This document shows, piece after piece, positions 47,215 to 56,679 of a DNA stretch of 64,000 bases. The first letter of the stretch is position 1. Each line of letters starts with the position of its first letter. Source of the stretch: Cyanoderma ruficeps (lineage: Eukaryota > Chordata > Aves > Passeriformes > Timaliidae); the NCBI GenBank assembly GCA_008694505.1, contig VZDJ01000063.1, positions 3,928,527-3,992,526 on the forward strand, in the 5' to 3' direction. The translations under genes and the position numbers were made by a program. The notes under the pieces were generated by a model. That model was not told the origin of the DNA, ran no database searches, and saw only the letters and a list, made by a program, of their open reading frames with translations.

Positions 47215-47745
47215 TTCTTTTTAAAATAATTAAGGGCAGCTTTAAGCTGCTACTTAAAGTCGGCAAAAAACATCCCAGTTTTAGATAAAAGTGCCTCATG
47301 TTTGTTGTTGTAATGAAGTAGTTTGACACGGAGATGAAAGTCTCTGCTGTTTGTGTTGTAAAAACTGGTTTTGACGCCATTTTTGAACAATGTCAAACTG
47401 TTTCCTTACATTTTGAACAAGACACGCTTTGATCTAGGGGAAAAAAAAAAAAACAACACAACCCCAAGATGTTTCAATCAGAATGGAAAAGCAGCAGCCC
47501 TTAATGATTTTAAAATAGGATCAAATGTTTCAATCATTATGTTATGTCACATAATGACACCCTCGTAGATGTGCTGTGTGATGCTCAGCGTTGCATTTAG
47601 CATCGGGAAATGTTGTAGAAATAATTCAAAATAATCTAAAATGCTGAAATGAAATAGCGAAATTGCAAAGTGGCTCCTTAAAGCGTCAAAGGAAAATTCT
47701 GGTTTCTGGCAGTTTCAGAGTTGCTGAGCTCATCGGAAGAAAGTG
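47215..47745. other. AT-rich non-coding interval
   Basis: No gene. It includes an A-run (47441-47455) and an interleaved inverted repeat at 47534-47557 (TCATTATG / CATAATGA around TTATGTCA). It may be part of a larger conserved block with the island on its left, but its edges are unclear. Confidence 0.45.
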
Positions 47746-47749
47746 TGCT

Positions 47750-48275
47750 GGTGCTTTTGGGTTTTTTCATTCCAAATCCGAGCGAAAACAAAGCGTGGAG
47801 GAGTTGAAAGCACCTTGTGAAATGGAAATTCTGCAAATCGACCCATTTTTAGCTGTGATCCCCTATCTGTGGCGAGAGGGGAAGAACTGGGGGGAAAGAG
47901 GAAGAAAAGGAGTGTGACCCTCCAGTCTTCAGCAGTGCCCACCCCTGTGGATCGGGGCTGGATTGGTTTTGGAAGGGGTGGGGAAGCAGAGAGGTATTTG
48001 TGCATCTCTGCCGGTGCTTTTGTTTCTTTTCATTCCTAATCCGGGTGAAAACAAATTGTGGAGGAGTTGAAAGCGCCTTGTGAAATGGAAATTCTGCAAA
48101 TCGACCCATTTTAGCTGTGATCCCCTCTCTGTGGCGAGAGGGGAATAACTGGGGAGGAGGAGGAGGAGGAAAAGGAGTGGGACTCTCCAGTCTTCGGAAG
48201 TGGCCAGCCCTGTGGGTCGGGGCTGAGTTGGTTTTGGAAGGGGCTGAGAAGCAGAGAAGTGTTTTTACATCCCTG
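47750..48275. repeat. 263-bp tandem duplication
   Basis: Two head-to-tail copies (47750-48012 and 48013-48275) with an exact 263-bp offset, checked at two anchors: GGTGCTTTT at 47750/48013 and TGAAATGGAAATTCTGCAAA at 47818/48081. Copies are roughly 85% identical by eye. The second has a GGA expansion (48151-48170) and a one-base deletion. The offset is not a multiple of three, and the matching antisense peptides change frame, so it is not a coding duplication. The unit is not a repeat I recognise. Confidence 0.95.
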
Positions 48276-48279
48276 CCCT

Positions 48280-49430
48280 AAACCAGGCGGGTTTGGGCCC
48301 CTTCGCTTTCTGCCCCTTTCGCATTTCCCAGCGGAGGTGCCAGGAGCGAGGGATGGGATGGAGGCAGCAGGGTGCAGGTTCCTTCCTGCGTGATCCAAAG
48401 GGCTTCATCTTGTGGCCCCAGCCTCTTTGGATGTTTGGAGCAGGGAGGTGATGGCCACCTCTGTCCCCAAACTGTCCCCTGAGCGCGGCAGCTGCAGGTG
48501 GCAGCTGGGTCAAGGAGAAGACGGGCACAAAGGCTGCTGAGATCCTGCCAGGGGAGGAGATGAGCCCTGACAGTTACCTGGGGACCCCCAGATACCAGAA
48601 TCCCTGACTTAATCAGACAGATAACGGGAGCAGCCAGAGATGAGGCAGGAGCAGGAACAGCCAAACAATAGGAGCCGGCCCTCCCGGGCCCTCGTGCTGC
48701 GACTGAGATAATAAACTATATAAAAATCTGTCACTGTGCGATAAGTGATGAATTAGAATCAATTATATGTTTAAAATAATAGACCTCCCCACAGTGTTAG
48801 TCTCCAGAACGGTGATGGCTCCTGCCTGGGCTTGGCAGTGCTGGTGGCACTTGCTGGCACTGTCACCACCGGGCCTGGGACACCTCGTGCCGGCGGCTTT
48901 GTGGCACCAGGGAGCTCGGCGTGGTGGCGGCCGAAATCAAAAGTGGCAGCTGAGATTTTGGCGTTTCATTTTGCATCTCGTCCTGCTCCCAGCAGAGCCA
49001 CGCGTGGCGTGTGGATGCAGCCAGTGGATGCCGTGCCTGGTGCAGAGATCTCCAGTGTGCTCCTCGTTATTTGGGTTTTTTTAGAGATTTACCGTTTTTC
49101 CTGCATTATCGGCTGTGCTGCTCCCTGCCTGGAGCAGCGATTTCCGAGCAGCTGAGTGCTGTTGTGCTACATAACACCGCTTGAGTGCGGTTTTCCTCTC
49201 CCTCAAATGCCAGGAGCCCAGACAAAGGTGTGAAAATGCAAGATTAACCCCGTGAATCGGCAGTCAAGTGATGCCTGTGGTTGTGAGGCAGGAGACAGAG
49301 GATCCCGGCTGGATTGCCCTGTTAATGCATGGTGAAAGTGATGGTTGGCAAATATTCCCAACAAAACTCCTGTGGGATGGTGGGATGGCTGTGCCTGTCC
49401 AGCTCAGGATTAAATTTGGATCGAAAGCAG
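48280..49430. other. Non-coding interval with one island
   Basis: GC-rich apart from the island at 48665. Overlapping frames of about 105-130 codons occur on both strands without recognisable domains. No transposon before the CR1 at 49432. Confidence 0.5.
48665..48785. promoter_or_regulatory. CNE-like island
   Basis: Contains GAGATAATAAACTATATAAA, GTGCGATAAGTGATG and ATTAGAATCAATTATATG. GATA-like and homeodomain-like words. Candidate. Confidence 0.35.
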
Positions 49431-49431
49431 A

Positions 49432-49597
49432 GCCATTGTCCAGAAAAGCTGTGGCTGCTCCATCCCTGGAAGTTTACCAGGCCAGGCTGGGTGGGGCTTG
49501 GAGCAACCTGGGATAGAAAAGTGTCCCTGTCTGTGGCAGGGGGTGGGATGAGCTTTAAGGTCCCTGCCACTCAAACCACTCTGGAATTCTGTGATAT
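49432..49597 (+). mobile_element. CR1 LINE 3' fragment
   Basis: Landmarks in plus orientation: CCAGAAAAGCTGTGGCTGC, CCATCCCTGGAAGTTTACC, GGGGCTTGGAGCAACCTGGG, GATGAGCTTTAAGGTCCCTG and a tail ending AATTCTGTGATAT. 5'-truncated. Confidence 0.93.
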
Positions 49598-49732
49598 TTT
49601 CTGACTGTGCTTCTTCCAGAGGGGCTCAGGAGGAGGACTGGGAGGAACATCCCACCTGGAGGTGGTGGGTGTGTCTGTGAGCTGGTCTGGTCGGGAGATG
49701 GACCAGATGGACCATGAAATATCCCTTCAGAG

Positions 49733-49790
49733 TTCAGGTCAGACTTGATGGTCTTGGATGTCTTTTCCAACCTTAATGATTCTGTGACTC
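49733..49790 (+). mobile_element. Very short CR1-type 3' end
   Basis: About 58 bp: GTTCAGGTCAGACTTGATGG, TCTTGGATGTCTTTTCCAAC, CTTAATGATTCTGTGA. This matches the extreme 3' end of a CR1 subfamily ending in TTTTCCAACCTTAATGATTC. Same tail type as at 51551 and 54207. Confidence 0.8.
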
Positions 49791-49794
49791 CAAA

Positions 49795-50950
49795 CCATAA
49801 TTCTGTGGTCATTTTGGTGAGGATCAGAGCTGAGTCCTCGCTTTTTCTGCAGGAATTGCCGTGCTGTGATGTGTCACGGATGTGCTGCAAAGGGTGAGCC
49901 TGGCTCCTTCCTTCCTCAGCACATTTCCAAACCCACTCTTTCCAAACAAACCCAGAACCCTGCTCAGGTGTTCTCAGGGGTTTGCAAAGTTCTATATCGC
50001 TCTAATTAATTTGAGGTTTTTCCTACTGAAGGCAAAGGCTTTTTTTGCTGCCCTCCTCCATCCACATCCTGTTCCTTCTGCAAGCTGGGGAGTTTCCCAG
50101 CTCTCTGAGCTGACAAGAGGGAAAATACTCTTCGTCCGTCAGAAAGTCGGGTTGGAAACCTGTGCCTGGGCTGGTTTGCTTTATTATTTTGTTAAACAGC
50201 ACAACTTGCAGCCATAAAGCCCTGGAAGGCTGTGCTAAGCAGGGGCGTTGGGACCAGTGCTAATGGATTGAAGCGAGCGGCTCACCAGCCACAGGGGTGC
50301 CCTGGGATTTCCCTTTTGAATCTTATTTACATTCGGACTAACTATAGCTCCCAAGCTTGGCTATAAATAATTTCTGGGAAAGAGTTGTCTAATTAAACGT
50401 AGAGCAGCAAAGAAAGTACTTTTAACCACAACACTGGTGTCCTAATGAACGTAATCACTGGATGGGGACAGCTTAGGAAACAGAACTTGACATCTCCCAG
50501 TGGAGGGAGAGAGATGGAGGGGGAAACCTACTTGGGGAGAATTCCCAATCAATATTTAATTGTGTAGCATGTAATCTGCCTTAGTATTTTTTAAAATAAA
50601 ATTAAAGCCCCACAGAAACTGGAGAACCTTTAAAGCAGATTTGAGGAGGGGGAATCTTTCCAGTTTTTTTATGGCTGTCTGGGGAGGGAACAGCATCTAA
50701 TTTCCCCCACAGGCATGCAAATTGTTCTGTGCTTGGCAAAATGGCCTGGATTCAGGCCTTGACCAGGCATTTACAGCCTTGCCACATCCATCACAGTCTT
50801 CCTCCCTTCCTGGGGCCTCAGTTTTGTTGTCTGTAAACAAGGAATACAGGAACTCCCCCAAACCTCAGAGGTGTTCAGCTGTAGCTTGCATCTGGAATGC
50901 ATTTTGAGAATGAGAAGTCATCAAATCATGCATGGTAATGGGTATCCATA
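49795..50950. other. Non-coding interval with one island
   Basis: The island at 50305 is listed separately. Otherwise AT-patchy DNA with no exon or transposon. A T-run occurs near 50667. Confidence 0.5.
50305..50460. promoter_or_regulatory. CNE-like island
   Basis: Contains CTTATTTACATTCGGAC, CTATAAATAATTTC, TGTCTAATTAAACGTAG, TTTTAACCACAACACTGG (AACCACA is a RUNX core in reverse) and CTAATGAACGTAATCACTGG. Preserved CpGs in AT-rich DNA. Candidate. Confidence 0.4.
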
Positions 50951-50954
50951 AAAT

Positions 50955-51237
50955 TCACAAGGGCACAGAGTGACAGGACAAGGGGGAATGGCTTTAAGGT
51001 GACAGAGGTCAGCTTTAGATTGGGAAGAAAACTTTACAACCCTTTACAATGAGGGTGGTGAGGCCTTGGCACAGCAAAGTCCCCTCCTGTGGCTGTCCCC
51101 TCCCTGGAAGCGTGCAAGGCCAGGTTGGACAGGGCTTGGAGCAACCTGGGATAGTGGAAGGTGTCCCTGCCCATGGCAGGGGATTGGACTGGATGATTTA
51201 AAGTCCTTTCCAGCCCAAACCATTCCAGGAGTCTGTC
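50955..51237 (+). mobile_element. CR1 LINE 3' fragment
   Basis: One of the longer copies. It starts in the segment GAGTGACAGGACAAGGGGGA ATGGC and continues through GATTGGGAAGAAAACTTT, GAGGGTGGTGAGGCCTTGGC, GGAAGCGTGCAAGGCCAGGT and GGAAGGTGTCCCTGCCCATG to TTTCCAGCCCAAACCATTCC. 5'-truncated, no coding capacity. Confidence 0.95.
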
Positions 51238-51550
51238 TCAGACCTCCATGGTGCTGTGGAGGTGAAGCAGCATGCGGAGGTGGGTGCCTGATGGGCAGAG
51301 CTCCGTGCTGTGGGCAGAAGGAGAGGTAAAATCTGGTCGAGGAGTTGGTCCATCCATCCGAGGCAGCAGAGAGGCTCCTGGGCAGGGCCTGATGCTCAGC
51401 TGGGAGGTTTTGGCTCCATGTGGGAGTAGGAAAGGTGTAAATGCCTGAGGAGAGGCTGCCCACTGGCAGGATGGATCTGTGTTTAGCAAGATGTGTCCCC
51501 ACCTCTGTGCGATGTCATAGCAGGCGCTGGTGAACCACTGGGAAAAATCC

Positions 51551-51626
51551 AGTGTTAATGGTTGGACTTGGCTGTCTTAGAGGGCTTTCCCAACATGAAT
51601 GATTCTGGGAAAAATGATTCTGTGAA
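51551..51626 (+). mobile_element. Very short CR1-type 3' end
   Basis: GTGTTAATGGTTGGACTTGG then GGGCTTTCCCAACATGAATG and two imperfect tail units (GATTCTGGGA, GATTCTGTGA). The short-tail CR1 subfamily also seen at 49733 and 54207. Confidence 0.8.
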
Positions 51627-51629
51627 ATG

Positions 51630-52970
51630 AAGCAGGGCAGCTCTGGCTTGTGTTTGTGCTTCTCACAACTCTGGGACACAGAATTAGGGGCCACCAGCCA
51701 CAAACTCACACACCTCCAGCTGGAGCAGCGATGCTGATTTGTGCTGTTCAACCCGCAGCCCCTTCCAGCGTGGAAAAAGATTTGGGAATAACAGCCTGGG
51801 ATGCCTATCCCGCTGGTTTGTGTGGTTTTGTGGCCCTGGCAGGGACGCGCAGCAGTGGGATGCCGCTGTTCTCTGCCTGTCGCGGCTCAGGCAGCACCGC
51901 CAGCCCTTGCCGAGCGCTCCCTCCATCCCCCGGGAATTCACTCCGGCTTCGCTGCGATTAATCTCATCGGCCACTGGATGTCAATGTTGCCTCATCCAAT
52001 TACAAGTGGGAGAGTCGTGGATCTTCAGAAAGGGGGAGAAGATGCTGCTGTCAGAATATCGCAGGTCGGATGTTGTTTTCTTCGGCGAAGTTGGTTATTA
52101 AACACTGTAGAGCCTCGTGCGAAGGGGAGGAATCAGTCACTGCTCTTGTTTGGCTCAGCCGGGGTGGGTTTTGATCCCATCTGCATAAAGACTAAACCTC
52201 GATTCGGGATGAAAAACCTCAGCAGAATGAAAAGCCGGATGAAAAAACCGTATCCCCTTCCTTGAGGCACAGCTGAGGTGTTGGTGGTTGGCACTGCACC
52301 CTTGCGTGGTGTTCAGCAGGACAAGGATGTGTTCCTTGGAGCTCGGAGGATGTGCATTCAGAAAATCCAGTTCTGGAAGGGGAGGATTCTCAGGAAGCAG
52401 ATCTGGATTTAAACACTGCAGCTTGGCCTCCTCCCCGTTATCCATCTCCCAGCCAGGCGTGGGGAAGCAGCCGTATCCTGCCAAGATTCATGATCAAGAA
52501 CGCCTCTCCCCCACCTCCTTCCTGCTTCCCACAAATGTTTTAAAGCCAAGCCCTGGGCTGGGAAGCAGGTGCCTCTCTGCACACCTGGATGGGACATCTG
52601 TGGCCAGAGCGAGATTCCTTGGGAAGTGGAAGCCCTGAGTTGGGATGGAGGTCTGTGGGTAAGGTCTGGTGGGTTGAGATGCACCTCAATCCTCTCCTGT
52701 GGTGCGAAACCACTCAATATGAACCTGCCCACAAAGAGAACCTGGAGGCACAGAAGCTCTGGGTGGGTCCTTTGCTTGGATAGAACACTCCTGGCAGCAG
52801 GATCTGTGGAGAGGTCCCTGCCCTCCCTCACACCTCTGCAGCAATTAAAGTCAGGACATTGCTCCCCAAAGCTGCCAGCCTGCTGCCTTTCTTTCCCAGC
52901 TGCAAAATAGAAGGAAAAAGGATTTGTGTTTTCCATCCCTTTGGAATTATCACAGCCCCCCCCCCCTCCT
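51630..52970. other. Non-coding interval, no gene seen
   Basis: GC-rich with a few CpG-bearing patches (51940-52100, 52195-52250) and a C-run at 52958-52968. Minus-strand frame 52409-53035 (208 codons) lacks domains. No transposon recognised. Confidence 0.5.
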
Positions 52971-52974
52971 TTCA

Positions 52975-53180
52975 CGTTGAGTTCATTTGAGCACGTTAAT
53001 ATCTCAAGTTTAATGATAAGTCTAACGGAATTCATTTATAAGATAAATAAGATGTTATTAGTACATTAGTAGCAAAAAATGTGCAAGGACACTGCTAATC
53101 TAAGGTGAAAATGCCTTCCTGCGTGAAATTTAATTAGCAGATTGTGTTCTATTAGTGACTTTTATGGGGATTTCATGAAA
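52975..53180. promoter_or_regulatory. AT-rich CNE-like island
   Basis: Contains GCACGTTAATATC, GTTTAATGATAAGTC (a TGATAAG word), ATAAGATAAATAAGATG, ACTGCTAATCTAAGG and AAATTTAATTAGCAG. Clear AT-rich block with homeodomain and GATA words. Candidate enhancer. Confidence 0.45.
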
Positions 53181-53184
53181 ATGA

Positions 53185-54160
53185 ATACAAATAGGATCTG
53201 GGCAGCCTCTCCTGTGAAATGAGAGCCTCACTAACCTACCCTCCCTCTCCCCAGCAGGAGAACACGGGTGTGTGTCCTCTTCCTTTTCCAAAGGGAACTT
53301 TGTGGAGGCAGAAGGGCAGCCCGTGGCCACCTTGCAGGGTGGGGACGTGGTCGAAGGGTGTCACAGGAGCTGAGAGTGCTCACAGTGAGTGAAACAGGCT
53401 GGGGCACTCAGAAATATCCCAGTTTTTCCCTCTGCCCCAGCAAGCAGCTGGTCAGAGCTGCCTTTCCATGAAAAAAAAAAATCAGCGATGGTTGTGGAGC
53501 TCTCCTTCGTGCTCAGAATTTTTTCCCCAGCCAGATGTCCTGCAGCAGGCAGCAGTGGTGGCAGAGGATGGCAGGTCCTGCCCGGGGTCCATCGTGGGGA
53601 CGCGGTGTCACAGTGCCATGCGCTGGCGTCCCTGCGCACCCCACAGCCCTGCTGGCGTGGGGGAGCTGCAGGGAATGGAGCCCATCCAAGAACATCATAC
53701 ATATTTTAAAGACTTATGGTCTCCCAGTAAGCCCGAGGGGGTTGTGCAGCTGTCACTGCCAGGCTGGGCTGGAGTCACACGCTGCAGAAATGCGCTGGTG
53801 TCCCTTTTCTTGCAGCTCATCTTGCAAAGCCAGCACAGCAGGGACCCTGAAGGAGCCGTGGAGGTGACACTGATGCATCTTCCTTGGTTTCGTGCTGAGC
53901 AGCAGCACTTGGAGTGTTTCTGGAGCTGGAAAACATTCCCATGCTGTGGTTTCAGAAGCTCATAGATGACTTGGAAAGGAAAAGCAGCTTGGCATCAGCA
54001 ACAAGGGAAGAAATAAATGGAAGGGTTTTCTGTTCTCAGTCTTTCCTGGGAAGACTGTCTTGCATACCCTGCTTTGGGAAGAGTTGTCCCCTTCATCACC
54101 TCCTCCACCTGATCTGGGACCTTCTGGTTCCGGTCCCTGTGTGTGATTAAGGGAGATACC
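53185..54160. other. Non-coding interval, no gene seen
   Basis: GC-rich. Overlapping frames on both strands around 53361-53965 (up to 165 codons) lack recognisable domains. No transposon recognised. Confidence 0.5.
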
Positions 54161-54162
54161 AT

Positions 54163-54412
54163 GGAATTCCAGGATGGTTTGGGTTGGAAGGGACCTTAAA
54201 GTTGATAAGGTGGTGTTGGGTCGTTGGTTGGAATTGATGATCTCAAAGGTCTTTTCCAACATAGTTAATTCTGTGATTTGGTGTTTCTATATAAATTCCA
54301 CCCCCTGCCATGGGCAGGGACACCTTCCACCATCCCAGGTTGCTCCAAGCCCCGTCCAGCCTGGCCTTGGACACTTCCAGGGATGGGGCAGTCACAGCTG
54401 TGCCTCAGTGAT
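54163..54412 (-). mobile_element. CR1 LINE 3' fragment, reverse, interrupted
   Basis: A reverse-orientation CR1 split into 54163-54206 (GGAATTCCAGGATGGTTTGG, GGTTGGAAGGGACCTTAAAG) and 54294-54412 (CCCCTGCCATGGGCAGGG, GTTGCTCCAAGCCCCGTCC, CACTTCCAGGGATGGGGC). The two pieces join naturally at the position between the CTTTAAGGTCC and CCATGGCAGGGG blocks of the CR1 end. The 87 bp between them are a second, oppositely oriented element. Confidence 0.93.
54207..54293 (+). mobile_element. Short CR1-type element nested in another CR1
   Basis: Plus-oriented insert with GGTGTTGGGTCGTTGGTTGG, AATTGATGATCTCAAAGG, TCTTTTCCAACATAGTTAAT and the tail TTCTGTGATTTGGTG. It belongs to the short-tail type also found at 49733 and 51551. 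Because it interrupts the reverse CR1, it must have inserted later. Confidence 0.85.
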
Positions 54413-54654
54413 GCTGTGCTGGCTCCTCGCTCTTGGGACCAAAACCCAGGCTGGGATCCTGCCTCATCCAGGGTCGTGGCAAAACTGCCATTGGCTCTGA
54501 AATGGCCAGGAGGATCAGACAAAGAGTCATGGGCTCTCCATGTGATCTTTGTTTGAAGGACTTGGGAAGGTGTTTGAGCTCCAGAGGAGCAGAGAGAGCC
54601 CTTGTGCCCCGAGAAGTAGCACAGGAGGGTCACCTCCCCTTAGCAGACCTGTCC

Positions 54655-54955
54655 TGTTGCGATAGGACACAAAATAAAGATGCTTGACTCCAGTCAGGAG
54701 GCAGTAGAAACCTGAAGGTTTATTTACAATTCATTCAGCCCTTTTATAACACCCTGTGCTAAAAGTCACATTATTGGTCCATAGGGCTGACACCTCTCCC
54801 ATTGGCTGAGCAACAGAAATAGCAAACAACACCTGTTGTTATGGGAAAGGAACATTATTTACACAGGGTTATTTTGGGAAAAAGAAAAATTGTTGAAAAG
54901 TTTCCCCTTAAGAAGAGCTCAGCAATTCTCAGGCTCAGAAAATATCGAGTCTACA
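54655..54955 (-). mobile_element. Solo LTR of an endogenous retrovirus, 6-bp TSD
   Basis: 301 bp bounded by TG...CA (TGTTGC at the left, CTACA at the right) and flanked by a perfect 6-bp direct repeat CTGTCC at 54649-54654 and 54956-54961. Read on the minus strand it has CCAAT boxes (plus-strand ATTGG at 54773 and 54801), a TATA box TTATAAAAG (54741-54749) and AATAAA (54719-54724), then about 64 bp to the 3' end. Alpha- and betaretrovirus-like (ERVK-class) elements leave 6-bp duplications, which fits. No internal viral sequence remains, so it is a recombinant solo LTR. Confidence 0.93.
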
Positions 54956-55139
54956 CTGTCCCACTCCTTGTGTCCCTGCCAAATTACTCTGGTGGCCCAG
55001 CCAGGAGTTTGAAGCTGGGGAGAGGCCATGAGTTCCTGCAGGAGGCATCTGGTGGTGGTTCCAAAGCTCCTTCCCTGCCATCTGTGGGTGCAGGATCCGG
55101 CTCTTCCCGATTCCTTTGCTGAGCAGCGAAGCAAATGCA

Positions 55140-55260
55140 TGGGGAATCATTATTCATGCAGATGATCCTCACAATTCAATAGAGGTAATTAGGAGAATGA
55201 TGGAGGAAATTAGCACTTTCTGCTGGTTTATTAATATTAATAAAATGATTCCACGGTTAA
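55140..55260. promoter_or_regulatory. CNE-like island
   Basis: Contains ATCATTATTCATGCAGATG, CACAATTCAATAG, AGGTAATTAGGAG, GGAAATTAGCAC and TTTATTAATATTAATAAAAT, the last an inverted repeat of its own. It ends in an AAT microsatellite. Candidate. Confidence 0.4.
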
Positions 55261-55281
55261 AAATAATAATAATAATAATAT
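55261..55281. repeat. (AAT)n microsatellite
   Basis: About six AAT units directly right of the island, degenerating into TTCATAAAATAAATAC. Confidence 0.9.
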
Positions 55282-55429
55282 TCATAAAATAAATACATAA
55301 CTGCAGAAGAGGTCTGCCCAGCTACTACTAAACACCAGGCTGCTCCAGGCAGCAATCAACAAGCAGCTGGAATCAGTCTGACGGTTTTTTGCTCCCTCTA
55401 AAGATGGAATCACAGAGGTCAGAATCAAT

Positions 55430-55580
55430 TGAGGCATATTTGAGGTCATTTCTTGTTTCCCACATTTATCTTCCATATTAGGGAGAGGAGCTGAAGCTCA
55501 GCAAATCCTCGAGGCTTTGAGAAGTCGAGGGACTTGTCTTTAGTGTGCCAATGGTTTCAAAAATAGGATGTTTTCTGAGA
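55430..55580 (+). repeat. Left copy of 150-bp direct repeat flanking a CR1
   Basis: Starts TGAGGCATATTTGAGGTCAT and ends GGATGTTTTCTGAGA. It matches 55866-56018 at roughly 80% by eye across its length. It ends within a few bases of the first CR1-like sequence of the element on its right. The unit itself is not a repeat I recognise. Confidence 0.9.
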
Positions 55581-55584
55581 ACCG

Positions 55585-55865
55585 CTGATGGGGCAAAGGT
55601 GAGGTCTTCAACCTGAGAGAGGACAGGGGTAGATGGGATATTGGGAAGAAATTCCTCCCTGTGAGGGTGGTGAGGCCCTGGCACAGGCTGCCTAGGGAAA
55701 CTGTGGCTGCCCCATCTCTGGAAGTGTTCAAGGCCAGGCTGGACAGAGCTTGGACAACCTGGGATAGTGGAAGGTGTCCTCGCCCATAGCAGGCATTGGA
55801 ACAAGATGAGCTTTAAGGTCTCTCCCAACCCAAACCATCCTGTGATGATCCTGTGATTCTGTGAC
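55585..55865 (+). mobile_element. CR1 LINE 3' fragment between direct repeats
   Basis: Begins around GGGGCAAAGGTGAGG and TCTTCAACCTGAGAGAGGAC. It continues through GATATTGGGAAGAAATTCC, GAGGGTGGTGAGGCCCTGGC, CCCATCTCTGGAAGTGTTC and GGAAGGTGTCCTCGCCCAT to CTCTCCCAACCCAAACCATC. The tail is CTGTGATGATCCTGTGATTC, ending at 55865. Typical 5' truncation. It is enclosed by the 150-bp repeats. Confidence 0.95.
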
Positions 55866-56018
55866 TGAGGCGTATTTGGGGTCATTTGTTGTTTCCCACT
55901 TTTATCTTCCACATTAGGGAGAAGAGCTGAAGCTCAGAAGATCTTCAAGTCTTTGGAAAATAGAGCGGCTTGTTGTCTTTAATGTGCCAATGCTCTTAAA
56001 AACCGGGTGTTTTCTGAA
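55866..56018 (+). repeat. Right copy of 150-bp direct repeat flanking a CR1
   Basis: Starts TGAGGCGTATTTGGGGTCAT immediately after the CR1 tail, with no intervening base, and runs to GGGTGTTTTCTGAAAG. Same orientation as the left copy, offset 436 bp. Confidence 0.9.
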
Positions 56019-56132
56019 AGCTGCCTCTGATTCCTCTTGTCCTCTTGGTTCTTCACCTGCTGTGTACTGGTCCTGGCAGGAAAAGCATTCTCACATCTCC
56101 ACTTGCCATAGTGTGATCGCTGAGGCTGGGAA

Positions 56133-56674
56133 TGTCCCAACTTCAGGGACAGAAAGATGAGGCCACACCAGCAGCAGTTCAAGGGAACAAACAGTTTATT
56201 GCAAAAATCTGACTATTTATATACATTTGTACAGAGGTCAAGAGATTGGCTACACAGGTCGCTACTTCTTTAACTTGAATGGTGGACATCACCATCAATC
56301 ATTTCTTCTCTCAGAGGAGAAATATGTAAACAATCTAAAAATACACATTATTTACATGAAGCTGCATGAGAATCTGCAGTACGAAGACAGAAGGCAGAAA
56401 ATTCAGAGTGACACCATAGCGTTGGTGTAACGTGGCTATGGGTACCTCTCGCCATGATCTTTTTCAGCCTTCTGATGTTTGAGTTTTTGTACTGGAGTTT
56501 CTCACCAACTTTCAAGCGATGTTATGGAAACTGTCCTCGTTGTTTTAGAAACTGTTCTTGGTGTTTACATGCCTCTTTGGAAGAAGCACATTTGATGAAC
56601 CTCTAATTTGACCAGTAAGGTCGGAGAAGTAGCAACCTCATTGTCCAATCCCTGATCAACCTCCAAGCACTACA
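56133..56674 (-). mobile_element. Probable endogenous-retrovirus LTR, boundaries partly uncertain
   Basis: On the minus strand there is a TATA box TATATAAATA (56214-56223) and AATAAA (56195-56200), then 62 bp to a terminal GTTGGGACA whose plus-strand start TGTCCCAAC is at 56133. Spacing and end sequence (CATCTTT...GTCC...) parallel the solo LTR at 54655. The upstream U3-like part extends rightward to at least 56658-56674 (plus-strand CTACA end, a TGTAG start on the minus strand). I could not confirm a matching target-site duplication for that right end. No viral genes seen. Confidence 0.65.
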
Positions 56675-56679
56675 TAAAT

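Noticed and set aside
47730..48109. Two similar minus-strand peptides (MGRFAEFPFHK...) suggesting a duplicated exon
   Set aside because: They lie in the 263-bp tandem duplication, whose offset is not divisible by three and whose flanks give no splice structure; non-coding duplication is the simpler reading.
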